DNA from: Chitinophagales bacterium
GTDB lineage: Bacteria > Bacteroidota > Bacteroidia > Chitinophagales > UBA2359
Length of the DNA stretch: 64,000 nt
Assembly: GCA_041392475.1 (NCBI GenBank)
Contig: JAWKLZ010000002.1
Coordinates: 2,240,501-2,304,500, forward strand
Direction of reading: 5' to 3'
Under the pieces are notes generated by a model. That model was not told the origin of the DNA. It saw nothing but the letters and a program-made list of their open reading frames with translations, and made no database searches. Positions within the stretch are counted from its first letter, which is position 1; each line of letters opens with the position of its first letter. This document shows, one piece after another, positions 7,974-17,148 of the stretch. The translations under genes were made by a program, and so were the position numbers.

Positions 7974-8960
7974 ATGCAAATTACGCCAAATAACACATTC
8001 ACTTTGAATTTTTTATCCAAATTTTCAGTTACCTGTTTCCTGTTTGCTGCTCTGGTTTTGGGCTTCGCATCCTGCAATAGAGAAAATCCTTGTGATGTAC
8101 AAGTCTGTGCCAATGGAGAATGTATATTAGCCATAGATTCAGTGGCTACGATAGAAGGAGCGAATATTCAAATAAGCGATACGTTAACCCAAGCCATCCG
8201 AATTTTGGAGGAGGCAGGCACAGTAGTTCATCAAAATACAACGCTTACCTTAGCCCGTACAGTATTGATTGCTCCCAATTTAGAAATCTCCAGAACAACC
8301 CACATTGCCAATTCCGATGCGGTTATCAATCTATTCACTTACACTGCCTGCGACTGTTTCACAGGTTGGGACGGTGTGAAATGCGACATTCCTGCACCTT
8401 GTGACGGACGCAACTGCTTGAATGGGGGTATAGCATTAGAAATTGACGAAGCGACCTGCCGATGTGATTGTCCATTGGGTTTCACAGGTGACTTGTGCGA
8501 AACGGAAGATAAATGTGCTTTGATTACTTGCTCCAACAACAGTCATTGTGAAATCAACGAAGGAACAGGTGAGGCAGAATGTGTTTGTGATGCAGGCTAC
8601 GATTTTCCGTGCAGTGTGCAAACCCGCCAAAAGTTTTTGGGTACTTACAATGTGACTTTGGACAGTTGCAGTTCTGTTCGTTCCCCACTTTCCATTCCTC
8701 CTTATACACTTGTGGTTGAAAAAAACAATGACAATGTTGAACAAATCGTTTTCAACAGCTTCAATAGTTTTGGGCCTATTGCAGCAACAGTCTTCACCAA
8801 CAATACCGTTAGTGTTCAAGATACAACTGCTCAAATGGACATTCTTTCCTCGATTGAAGGTTCTTTTAACACCACAACCAAAACCATCAATTTGTTGCTC
8901 TTGGTGAAGTATGCCAATGGTGCGGTAGATACTTGTAAGGTGGTGATGAAACGGCAGTGA
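7974..8960 (+). CDS. EGF-like domain lipoprotein (second of pair)
   Basis: A 328-residue paralogue of the preceding gene, whose start lies one base after the previous stop (probable translational coupling). The lipobox is GFASC with C34. A region of about 100 residues without cysteines (residues 45-125) follows a first C-pair (PCDVQVCANGEC), splitting one EGF-like module in a way the first paralogue does not show. The module closes with CDCFTGWDGVKC, then EGF modules follow at about 143-172 (CDGRNCLNGG..CDCPLGFTGDLC) and 176-207 (CALITCSNNSHC..CVCDAGYDFPC). The C-terminal domain (RQKFLGTYNVTLDSCSS, ending NGAVDTCKVVMKRQ) matches that of the first paralogue (DKYIGEF..GSFETCELSLEQK). The role is probably surface adhesion or sensing (inference). 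Confidence 0.8.
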   Translation: MQITPNNTFTLNFLSKFSVTCFLFAALVLGFASCNRENPCDVQVCANGECILAIDSVATIEGANIQISDTLTQAIRILEEAGTVVHQNTTLTLARTVLIAPNLEISRTTHIANSDAVINLFTYTACDCFTGWDGVKCDIPAPCDGRNCLNGGIALEIDEATCRCDCPLGFTGDLCETEDKCALITCSNNSHCEINEGTGEAECVCDAGYDFPCSVQTRQKFLGTYNVTLDSCSSVRSPLSIPPYTLVVEKNNDNVEQIVFNSFNSFGPIAATVFTNNTVSVQDTTAQMDILSSIEGSFNTTTKTINLLLLVKYANGAVDTCKVVMKRQ

Positions 8961-9360
8961 GGTTTTTATGAGATTTGATTTTGTGAAGTGTTCGATACAA
9001 AATCTGCTGCTGCTGCTTTCGATCCAAAACTCTCTATTTTCTTACACAATGCTTAGTTTTCCAGTTGTATTTCTGTGTCAATTCGTTTGTCAATAAAATA
9101 TTTCTAAATGTCTAACAATTAGTGTATTGGAATGCTTTCTTGTTGAACTTAATTACTATAACACTCAAAAACTGTGTCAACTTCTTGGTTTTTTGTCCTT
9201 TGGATTGTGACTGCAATGGGTGAGATTTGGAAGGTATAAGGTAATTGTCTGTAAATAAATGTGATACAGCAATTATTTCAAATATTTATTTTTTCTAATT
9301 TTAAACTCATTTTACAATGAAACAAGCCCACTTTTCTTCTTTGAAGGCATTTTATATATT
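8961..9360. other. Spacer upstream of the beta-helix T9SS gene
   Basis: 400 bp without a credible gene. At 9317 an ATG opens a 22-codon frame (MKQAHFSSLKAFYIL..) that overlaps the start of the next gene in another frame and stops at 9385. Adding one C to the C8 tract at 9364-9371 would join it to the large downstream frame. Confidence 0.4.
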
Positions 9361-12300
9361 ATGCCCCCCCCTATGTGTTTGGTAGATAGATTTTCTGTTC
9401 TTCGTTTTTTTGTTTTGCTCTTTTTTGTCTTTTCTGGTTTGGGAGAGGTGAAGGGGCAGAATGTGATTAATATTTATTATCCTGATGAATATTTGAATGA
9501 AAGTTCTGAAAAACTACTTGATAAACCAGGTGCTTATAGTGGTGAATATCAGGTTTTTGCCGATTTATTGAGCGAGCATTGGGGACCAATTTTGAATGGT
9601 GCTAATGGTGGAAATTATCGTATGCTTCATACTATAGAGATGGTATCTTACCCATTTTTTCCTGTAACAGATGGTACAAATAATAGGAAATTAACTACAA
9701 TTCCTGATGAATTTTATATTACAAGTGAAAATAATGCTAATATTGATGATTATTCAAGATGGGAAAATACTAACTGGTTATCTGATTATAATGTAGATTT
9801 TGTTTGGAATCGTACACGTACAGGTGTAAATGAAATAAAAAAAACGATAGCAAGTATTTTTTTTAATGGTGGTCAAGTCAGTACTAATGGCGTTAATGAT
9901 GGAAGAACTATACTTCCACATTCTGCGTTTAAGCATACTTTTCATCTACTTTATTGCGGAACGAGTAATCTTGAAACTCCTATTGACTCATACTCTTTTA
10001 TAATTGACCTTACAAGAGGTAAAATGACAGAATATCCTTTTTCAGAGCAAAACTATGTCCAGACAAATGAAGGGCAACATGATGTTTTTATTTACCCTTT
10101 TATTGAATTAAGCAATAGTTTTGAGGCTACAGATAACCCTCCATTTCATACAATTGACTATTTCCCTGTAACTGATGTAGTTCCTTATCCAATAGAAGGT
10201 TTTGATGATTGTGATGAATATGTTAGTTTCAAGTTTTACCCTGAAATTGGTGAAGCAATTAATAATCCAAGTACCAATCCTGTTGATTATTTACACCCTT
10301 CACCTTTTTCATTGATAGGATTTCATATTCAAGGTTCGGCAGGTGCTTATCCGATAGGTTTGAAATCGACAGGATTTCCCTCTACTTATGAAGAGCAACA
10401 TGGTATTGAACACGAATATGAGATCAACGAAAATTTAGACCTCACTTTAATCAATCCCGAAGAGAAGATTATCTACAACCCTTCTATGGTTCGTATTACT
10501 GCAACTGATTTGGTATTTCCTTCAAATTACAAATTTATGACCGTTAGACAGAACTATGCTACAAGGACGCAAACAGAAGCTGAGGCTAGTGAATCAACTT
10601 TATGTGATATGCTCAATTTAGAACACTTGGATTTAAGAGATGTTCCTGTTCCAACAGATTTACAAGATTATGTAAGTTATGAATGGACTACGGGCGGCAC
10701 CACCACCACAATAGACGCTCCCTCTTTCTATATTCTTGAAGATAATAGCAAACTGACTATAGAGTCTTGTGTTCAAATTTTTGATGCTGTTTTTATTGTG
10801 AAATACGGAGGAGAATTACATTATGATGCTACGCAGACTTATGGAAACTTTCAAATAATGGCAGAAAATGGAGGAACTATTTTTAATGAATTGATAACTG
10901 GGAATAAAAGCTGCCATGATTGTAGGTGCATGAACGAGTTTAACCATGACAATGGACTGGAAATAGGAAATGGCAAAATAGTAGATTGGACTTCAGGTAT
11001 GCATATTCAAGGGCAAATTGTAGTTCGAAATGGCGGGAAGTTGACTATTAATGATGCACATATAGAGTTTGCCGATACAGATATAGTAGGAACTCCTACA
11101 GGGATTACAGTAGAAGCAGGTGGAACTCTGGAAATCTACAATAGTCGACTTACTTCTTTGTTGGGCAGATACTGTGGAAATGGTACTCAAATGTGGGATG
11201 GAATTAGACTCGTAGGAACTGGCGACGGGGCAAAAGATTTCGATGCTACCTTGATTGTAGAGAATAGTTATATTGAGAATGCTCGAACTGCTATTGAAAC
11301 ACAGGGATATAAATACAGCAATATAAATGGGCAGATATGGGAAAGTGGTGGAGAGGTGATTGCTACCAATGTTAAGTTTCTGAATAACCATATCTCTTTT
11401 TACGGCAGTAGTTTCAATCCCAATTTTGAATTTGTGAGTTGTATATTTGACCAAACAGTACCAACGACTAATTTATTCGCTCATGCAGTATTTTTTGGGA
11501 TAAGCAAAGGAACTTTCAAAAGTTGTCGTTTTGCTAATCAAATCAGCAATCAATTTGACATAGAAGATAGAGGAATAGGGATTTTTGCTGTCCATACACA
11601 AGTTGAAGTGAGCGAACTAAATGACGGTGAACTTCCCAATGCCATCAATCAAAATTCTATATTTGAAAACCTTTACAAAGGCATAGATCACTATGGTTTT
11701 TTGACTACTACCTACTTAGATGTAAGTAATACTGATTTTTCCAATGTACTGAGAGGCATTACTATGAACAGTTCACAGAATGATAAAATTATTAACAATC
11801 GTTTTGATATGGGAACAAATATATTAGAACAATTACCCCGAGATGGAAGTGGCGAAATTACTCCCCCTATTCTTACTTATGGTGTTTATGCTTTTGATGC
11901 TCAATCTTATGAGATAGAGAAAAATAGCTTTGATTTGAAAGTACTAAATGATGGAACTCTTTTTCCTAGCGAAATTACTGACTACAAAAATAGTTTTTCG
12001 GCTTACGGAATCATAGGAAGAAACAGTACAATTCAAGGCGGATTTATATATGATAATAACTTTGAAGAGTTGGATTATGGGATTCAAACAGAGGAGGATA
12101 ATCAGTCAATAGAAATCACCTGCAATGAACACAGTAATTTGAATAAACAAGCATGGTACATCAATCCTACAGGGGGGAATCCTCAAATTAACGATTTATT
12201 TGCCGATCAAGGCAGTGGCTGTGCGGGAGACTTCGCTGTAAACCCAGCGGGTAATATTTTCTACTCAAATTGCCCTTCTACCTCCAATTCCAGCAAGGAC

Positions 12301-13212
12301 ATAAAAGTAGGTGTGATAGAATTATCTGAACTTCAACTGATGAACGGAGGTTTTACCTATTGGCCCAACGGCGGCCCTAATACAATTGAATATCCTGATT
12401 GTTATTCTGGTGCAATAAAAGTTGAGGGTCAATGTGATCCAGGTAATAGAAATATATTCTGCCCAGAAGCAGATTTAACATTGAAAGTCAATGCTTGGAT
12501 GAGTAGTTATACACCTATTGAAATCGCTAACCTAATAGAAACAGGCAATTACTCATCTGTAGAACAAACTCAACTTACTTTCTCGACTATTAGCCTTTAT
12601 CAAAAGGCGAATCAAACTCAAAAAATAACAAATTTTGTCGATGCTTTATCGAGTGACCAAGCACTTGATTTTGCTATGAAGCACTATTTATCTATAGGAA
12701 ACGGGATAATAGCACAAAATAAGCTAAATGAAATGGACATTCGCAGTTTATACGATAGTGACTACATCGATTTCTATCAATTATTGATTGATTTGAAAGG
12801 GAATAATCGCTACTACAATGAACTGACTCCTACAGAACAACAACTTGTTGAAAGTATTGCCAACTCCAACAGTTATGCAAGTGTACGGGCACAATCTTTA
12901 TTGACAATATTGAACCTAACACCTTATGAAAGAACACCTTTGGTTGCAGTCAATCACAGTGAGAAGAAAGCAAATAGTGGATATAGTGAATTACAGGTAT
13001 ATCCCAACCCCTCACAAAATCAATTTGCTATTGATGTGAGAGAAGATAATGCCTATTTGTCTGTTTACAAAATGAATGGAATTATAGTGACATCTATGGT
13101 GCTAAACAAAGGAAAACATAATATTGCTTTGGATCTACCAATGGGTACTTATATTGTTTCTGTAAAAACAGATAGAATCCTTAAAAGCAGTAAAATAATA
13201 GTCGCTCATTAG
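9361..13212 (+). CDS. Large secreted beta-helix-like protein with T9SS sorting domain
   Basis: A 1283-residue secreted protein. The signal peptide is FSVLRFFVLLFFVFSGLGEVKG, and true initiation may be at the ATG of 9361 or that of 9373 (MCLVDRF). Residues about 460-960 look like a right-handed parallel beta-helix, with recurring short turns (GGTIFNE, GGKLTINDAHIEF, GGTLEIYNSRLTS, NNRFDMG, NNFEELDYG). Near the C-terminus a helical region (FYQLLIDLKGNNRYYNEL) precedes the sorting domain at about 1205-1283 (LQVYPNPSQNQFAIDV, ending SSKIIVAH). It should cross the outer membrane by the type IX system and be surface-attached or released. The ligand or enzyme activity is unknown. A broken paralogue of its tail lies at 14807-15379. 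A C8 tract in codons 2-4 makes the start slippage-prone. Confidence 0.8.
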   Translation: MPPPMCLVDRFSVLRFFVLLFFVFSGLGEVKGQNVINIYYPDEYLNESSEKLLDKPGAYSGEYQVFADLLSEHWGPILNGANGGNYRMLHTIEMVSYPFFPVTDGTNNRKLTTIPDEFYITSENNANIDDYSRWENTNWLSDYNVDFVWNRTRTGVNEIKKTIASIFFNGGQVSTNGVNDGRTILPHSAFKHTFHLLYCGTSNLETPIDSYSFIIDLTRGKMTEYPFSEQNYVQTNEGQHDVFIYPFIELSNSFEATDNPPFHTIDYFPVTDVVPYPIEGFDDCDEYVSFKFYPEIGEAINNPSTNPVDYLHPSPFSLIGFHIQGSAGAYPIGLKSTGFPSTYEEQHGIEHEYEINENLDLTLINPEEKIIYNPSMVRITATDLVFPSNYKFMTVRQNYATRTQTEAEASESTLCDMLNLEHLDLRDVPVPTDLQDYVSYEWTTGGTTTTIDAPSFYILEDNSKLTIESCVQIFDAVFIVKYGGELHYDATQTYGNFQIMAENGGTIFNELITGNKSCHDCRCMNEFNHDNGLEIGNGKIVDWTSGMHIQGQIVVRNGGKLTINDAHIEFADTDIVGTPTGITVEAGGTLEIYNSRLTSLLGRYCGNGTQMWDGIRLVGTGDGAKDFDATLIVENSYIENARTAIETQGYKYSNINGQIWESGGEVIATNVKFLNNHISFYGSSFNPNFEFVSCIFDQTVPTTNLFAHAVFFGISKGTFKSCRFANQISNQFDIEDRGIGIFAVHTQVEVSELNDGELPNAINQNSIFENLYKGIDHYGFLTTTYLDVSNTDFSNVLRGITMNSSQNDKIINNRFDMGTNILEQLPRDGSGEITPPILTYGVYAFDAQSYEIEKNSFDLKVLNDGTLFPSEITDYKNSFSAYGIIGRNSTIQGGFIYDNNFEELDYGIQTEEDNQSIEITCNEHSNLNKQAWYINPTGGNPQINDLFADQGSGCAGDFAVNPAGNIFYSNCPSTSNSSKDIKVGVIELSELQLMNGGFTYWPNGGPNTIEYPDCYSGAIKVEGQCDPGNRNIFCPEADLTLKVNAWMSSYTPIEIANLIETGNYSSVEQTQLTFSTISLYQKANQTQKITNFVDALSSDQALDFAMKHYLSIGNGIIAQNKLNEMDIRSLYDSDYIDFYQLLIDLKGNNRYYNELTPTEQQLVESIANSNSYASVRAQSLLTILNLTPYERTPLVAVNHSEKKANSGYSELQVYPNPSQNQFAIDVREDNAYLSVYKMNGIIVTSMVLNKGKHNIALDLPMGTYIVSVKTDRILKSSKIIVAH
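9364..9371 (+). promoter_or_regulatory. C8 homopolymer at the translation start (possible phase switch)
   Basis: Eight consecutive C bases follow the ATG at 9361. With eight, the ATG at 9361 (and 9373) reads the long frame. With nine (or six), the upstream ATG at 9317 would also be fused to it. Such tracts are slippage-prone in surface-protein genes. A switch is an inference, and an assembly error is possible. Confidence 0.4.
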
Positions 13213-13230
13213 AATATACTTTTCATACAT

Positions 13231-13266
13231 AATGTAGGGGTAGTTCTAATTAACAACCCCTACATT
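13231..13266 (+). terminator. Hairpin terminator after the beta-helix T9SS gene
   Basis: Perfect 10-bp stem AATGTAGGGG / CCCCTACATT with a 16-nt loop, 18 bp after the stop. It is followed by TAAATT rather than a strong T-run. Confidence 0.6.
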
Positions 13267-13284
13267 TAAATTAAAAATATACAA

Positions 13285-14802
13285 ATGGTTTTAATTAGAA
13301 TCATACTAATATATTCTTTTCTTTTTTCCACTCTTAGTTTTGGTCAAATATATTTCAATAAGAATTTTGACTATCAAATGCAATCAGAATTAATAGCAAA
13401 AATAGCAGTAAATAATAAATCATATATAAATATAGGTTTAGTAAATTCTAATCAGGGAAATAGCATTCAGATTCTAATGATAGATGAGTATGGCATTACA
13501 CAACAAATCAAATTACACAATGAAAATCAACAAAAATATAGCGATATAGATATGATAGCTTCTCAATACGACATTACTGTATTAATGGGAACTAAACGTT
13601 ACAATTCTGATAGCACTCAACAACAATTAACTAAATTTAATCATGATGGAGATATTCTTTGGACTCATAAGTATGGAACATTTAATAAGAGAAGTGTACC
13701 CAAAAGGATTATCAATACATCAAATGGCGGATTTTTAATTGTGGGATACACCGATAATTTTCCAACTCTAAATGGACTAGGTTATGTAGTAAGGACAGAT
13801 AGTATAGGTACTTTATTATGGGAACAAACTTATGGAGATTTAGATAGTCTAGAAGCCATATTTGATGCTATAGAAATGGAAGATAAAAATTATTTATTAT
13901 TAGGGCTACAATCAGATGGAGACAATAATGCAGAATTTGGTCAAAATCAGGATATTTGGCTAATAAAAATTGACCAAAATGGGGAGATACTTTGGCAGAA
14001 AAAGCATGGTTCTCCTTATTATGATGAAGTTTATGATATACAAAAAGTAGAAGGAGGCTATGTGATGGCTGGAGTTACCTTTGAAGGTCACTTATTGAAG
14101 GAGGAAGCAATTGGCTATGTAGCGAAGATAGATGAGGAAGGGAACATATTGTGGGAAAAAAAATATGCAGGAATTTCCTATACTGGGAAACATTGGGGAG
14201 ATTCCTTTCGAGAAGTACGGGAATTATCAGATGGTAGTCTGATGGTAATGGGCATTTCTCGAAATTACAATGAGTTTTTTTCGCCTATGGGGATTTTGGT
14301 AAAATTAACTGCTGAAGGAGACAGTTTGTGGACAAAAGCCTATCACAACAATGTGTCCAATCACTATTTTTGGGATTTTGAGCCTACGGAAGATGGAGGT
14401 TTCGTCATGTGTGGATGGGCAAATTATGGCGTAGAAAGCGGCACGCAAGACGGTTGGGTTCTCAAAGTTGACAGCCTCGGCAACACCTGTCAGCCCGCCA
14501 ATTGCGACAGTATTTTCACCACTTCTATCCATTACGACATCACCACACATTACCCGACTCAATTTTATCCAAATCCCGCCCAAAACCGAGTCACTTTTCA
14601 GCACCGACTGCCCAAAGGGAAAGAGTCGGTTTTGGAGGTGTACGATTTGAAGGGAGGAGAAGTGGGAGATTGGGTATTGGATATTGATATTGATAATGGA
14701 GAATTGGAGTTGGATTTGAAGGATTGGGAAAGTGGTTTGTACTTGTATCGGGTTAGGCTTGAAAGAGAAGAAGTGAGTAGTGGGAAGTTGATGGTGGAGT
14801 GA
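13285..14802 (+). CDS. T9SS-secreted repeat protein (propeller-like), paralogue 1
   Basis: A 505-residue secreted protein with a short signal peptide (LIRIILIYSFLFSTLSFGQ). It contains about six repeats of roughly 50 residues with the core W-x-[KR]-x-[FY]-G followed by GG-[FY]-[LV]-[IM]-x-[GA] (for example ILWTHKYGTFNKRS, NGGFLIVGYT, ILWQKKHGSPYYDEVYDI, EGGYVMAGVT, DGSLMVMGIS, DGGFVMCGW). This pattern is common in Bacteroidota 'delta-60/propeller-like' T9SS proteins. The C-terminal sorting domain (about 425-505, TQFYPNPAQNRVTF, ending SSGKLMVE) sends it through the type IX system. The last 120 codons share long identical DNA tracts with the paralogue at 15446-16930 and are richer in GC than the rest of the gene. 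Its function is unknown. Confidence 0.8.
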   Translation: MVLIRIILIYSFLFSTLSFGQIYFNKNFDYQMQSELIAKIAVNNKSYINIGLVNSNQGNSIQILMIDEYGITQQIKLHNENQQKYSDIDMIASQYDITVLMGTKRYNSDSTQQQLTKFNHDGDILWTHKYGTFNKRSVPKRIINTSNGGFLIVGYTDNFPTLNGLGYVVRTDSIGTLLWEQTYGDLDSLEAIFDAIEMEDKNYLLLGLQSDGDNNAEFGQNQDIWLIKIDQNGEILWQKKHGSPYYDEVYDIQKVEGGYVMAGVTFEGHLLKEEAIGYVAKIDEEGNILWEKKYAGISYTGKHWGDSFREVRELSDGSLMVMGISRNYNEFFSPMGILVKLTAEGDSLWTKAYHNNVSNHYFWDFEPTEDGGFVMCGWANYGVESGTQDGWVLKVDSLGNTCQPANCDSIFTTSIHYDITTHYPTQFYPNPAQNRVTFQHRLPKGKESVLEVYDLKGGEVGDWVLDIDIDNGELELDLKDWESGLYLYRVRLEREEVSSGKLMVE

Positions 14803-14806
14803 GTAG

Positions 14807-15379
14807 AAATTTCGGCGACACCTCAAAGGTTCGCCGACAATTGGAACGGGGGTATTTGAACAAGAACTTTTAGATGAAAAGGAACTCAATGCCTTGCACG
14901 GAGGCAGTGTTTACGATGCTTCCTACCTCCAATTTTATCAGTTGCTGATTGATGTGCGAGCAAGTGGTCGAAAATATACGGAATTGACTACTACAGAACT
15001 ACAAACTGTAGAGAATATTACACAAGCAAATGCCTATGGTAGTGTATATGCGCAAAGCCTGCTCGCAATGTTGAATCAGACTATAGTTGATAGAATACCA
15101 CATAAAGAAAGCACTCAAAGTAATAAAAGTGCTGCCATCAATGAATTGCAGTCTATGGTACAAATTTATCCCAATCCAACGAATAATACCGTTACCATAG
15201 AATCGGCTGTAAAAGTAGCAAAACTAAGCGTTTACAATATCACTGGTCAATTTATGGAACAACGAGACTTGGTAGAAGGAAAAAATGATTTGAAAATGGA
15301 TTTTCCAAATGGTACTTATTTTTTCCAAATCCAATCCGAACAGCAAATGATTACCCACAAGGTAGTTATTGCCCAATAA
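14807..15379 (+). pseudogene. Truncated tail of a beta-helix T9SS protein paralogue
   Basis: An open stretch without a good start codon: the first ATG-like option is TTG at 14894, inside a conserved segment. Its translation (GTGVFEQELLDEKELNAL, then YLQFYQLLIDVRASGRKYTEL and NAYGSVYAQSLLAMLN) matches the C-terminal 180 residues of the protein encoded at 9361-13212 (GNGIIAQNKLNEMDIRSL, YIDFYQLLIDLKGNNRYYNEL, NSYASVRAQSLLTILN), including a full T9SS domain (VQIYPNPTNNTVTIES, ending THKVVIAQ). The signal peptide and the beta-helix are missing. It begins right after the stop of the preceding gene at a small hairpin, so it is best read as the remnant of a tandem copy whose 5' part was lost by recombination. 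If translated from TTG it would not be exported. Confidence 0.75.
14812..14837. repeat. GC-rich hairpin at the junction of the truncated paralogue
   Basis: TCGGCGA, bulged C, ACCT, loop CAA, AGGT, TCGCCGA: a near-perfect 11-bp stem lying 10 bp after the stop of the gene at 13285-14802, exactly where homology to the truncated paralogue begins. It has no T-run, so it may be a recombination scar or a weak terminator. Confidence 0.5.
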
Positions 15380-15394
15380 TTTTATTCATTCAAG

Positions 15395-15430
15395 AATCCT
15401 CAAAATCATTTTTTGGTTTTGAGGATTTTT
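15395..15430 (+). terminator. Rho-independent terminator after the truncated T9SS tail
   Basis: Stem AATCCTCAAAA / TTTTGAGGATT (11 bp, perfect) followed by TTT at 15428-15430. It supports placing the next start at the ATG of 15446 rather than at the upstream TTG of 15413, which lies inside the hairpin. Confidence 0.75.
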
Positions 15431-15445
15431 TATAATTATTTGTAC

Positions 15446-16930
15446 ATGAAACATATTCTATTTTTTATATTATTCTCTCAAATCCTTTTGGGACAAGAAA
15501 CTTACTTCAATAAATATTATGATGTTGAAAACGGTCGTCAAACAGTAAAGTCATTGGTAGCTTTTGAGGATGCATACTTTATTTTGGGGATAAATAGAGT
15601 TAATGGTGATGAGAATAAATATGCGATATGGGAAATTGATGAAATAGGTAACGTTGTAAATCTGAATGAGTATGGAACAAGTAATCATGTTTATTTAGAA
15701 GGACATCTAATAAGTGTGCATAACAAATTATTTGTTTTTTTTAGTCAGTTTGATACTCTTTTAAATAGTAAATATTTTTTGGCAAGTATTGATAAAAAAG
15801 GGAAACTTTTATGGGAACAAACTTATGATTTAGGAGAGTTTAATGAGGGTTCACGAAAATTAACGGCTACAAAGGATAATGGCTTTATTATGACAGGTTT
15901 TTCAACAAGTTTTCCCAATGAGTTAGGGCAAGCATTTTGTGTAAAAACTGATAGTATAGGCAATATGGAGTGGCAAAAAGATTATGGGAAATTAGATGGA
16001 CATGACCAAGGTAATGAGATTATTCAAACAGAAGATGGAGCTTATTTGGTACTGGCATGGACTTCAAAAGAATTTAGCAATCGAGATGTATGGTTATTTA
16101 AAATAGATAGTTTGGGCAATATGTTGTGGGAGAAGAAATACGGTGGTTTTTATTTTGAAGAATGTACTGATATATTGGAGGTGGAGGATGGTTATGTGTT
16201 GGTGGGCTATCAATATCAGTCACCTATGCTGGATGAAGGTTCACGAGCTTATATTTTGAAGATAGACAAGGAAGGGAATCTATTGTGGGAGAAAACCTAT
16301 ACAGGCGTTTCGGAATATTATGGCACTCGACTGGACGATATTTTTCGAGAAGTGCGAGAATTGGAGGATGGAAGTCTAGCAGTAATTGGTCATTCTCGCA
16401 ATTACAATGAATTGGAGCGTTTTTCGGGTACATTGATGAAATTAACTGCAGAAGGTGATAGTTTGTGGACGAAGATTTACCATAATAATTCTTCAAATCA
16501 TTATTTATGGGATTTTGAAGTAACAGAGGACAATGGATTTGTCATGTGTGGGTGGAGTAAAGGCGTAGAAAGTGGCACACAAGACGGTTGGGTATTGAAG
16601 TTAGACAGCCTCGGCAACACCTGTCAGCCCGCCAATTGCGACAGCATTTTCACCACTTCAATCCACTACGACATCACCACACATTACCCGACCCAATTTT
16701 ATCCCAATCCCGCCCAAAATAGAGTTACTTTTCAGCATCGACTGCCCAAAGGGAAAGAGGCGGTTTTGGAGGTGTATGATTTGAAGGGGAGGATAATGGG
16801 ATATTGGGTATTAGATATTGGTGATGGAGAGTTGGTATTGGATATTGAAGGATGGGGTAGTGGATTGTATTTGTATCGGGTGAGCGTTGAAGAGAAGGAA
16901 GTGAGTAGCGGGAAATTGGTGGTGGAGTGA
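15446..16930 (+). CDS. T9SS-secreted repeat protein (propeller-like), paralogue 2
   Basis: About 494 residues, starting MKHILFFILFSQILLGQETYF with a typical signal peptide. A longer reading from the TTG at 15413 would include a terminator hairpin and was rejected. The body has the same W-x-x-x-YG / GG-[FY]-x-[LV] repeats as its neighbour (LLWEQTYDLGEF, DNGFIMTGFS, MLWEKKYGGFYFEE, EDGYVLVGYQ, DGSLAVIGHS, DNGFVMCGWS), followed by a C-terminal T9SS sorting domain (TQFYPNPAQNRVTF, ending SSGKLVVE). The N-terminal two thirds are clearly diverged from paralogue 1, while the last segment is close to identical in DNA. That points to gene conversion or cassette exchange. It is exported to the surface, with unknown function. 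Confidence 0.8.
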   Translation: MKHILFFILFSQILLGQETYFNKYYDVENGRQTVKSLVAFEDAYFILGINRVNGDENKYAIWEIDEIGNVVNLNEYGTSNHVYLEGHLISVHNKLFVFFSQFDTLLNSKYFLASIDKKGKLLWEQTYDLGEFNEGSRKLTATKDNGFIMTGFSTSFPNELGQAFCVKTDSIGNMEWQKDYGKLDGHDQGNEIIQTEDGAYLVLAWTSKEFSNRDVWLFKIDSLGNMLWEKKYGGFYFEECTDILEVEDGYVLVGYQYQSPMLDEGSRAYILKIDKEGNLLWEKTYTGVSEYYGTRLDDIFREVRELEDGSLAVIGHSRNYNELERFSGTLMKLTAEGDSLWTKIYHNNSSNHYLWDFEVTEDNGFVMCGWSKGVESGTQDGWVLKLDSLGNTCQPANCDSIFTTSIHYDITTHYPTQFYPNPAQNRVTFQHRLPKGKEAVLEVYDLKGRIMGYWVLDIGDGELVLDIEGWGSGLYLYRVSVEEKEVSSGKLVVE

Positions 16931-17148
16931 GTTTAACATGTATTTCATATTAAATAACTTAGAGAACAAAAATATTTTAATGTGAACTTTTCAACACTCC
17001 ATTTGTTTAAAATACATCCATCTTCTTCAAAAAAATAACAGCAGAGGATGGAATAAATCAGACTTGCTCAGTTGTCTAAAGAGCACAACCCACTCACCTA
17101 AAATAAAAATAGAAACCCGTTTTAATTTCACAATTAAAATTGTTACCC

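Noticed and set aside
15413..15445. Upstream TTG start of the second T9SS repeat protein
   Set aside because: It lies inside a terminator hairpin; the ATG at 15446 gives a clean signal peptide.
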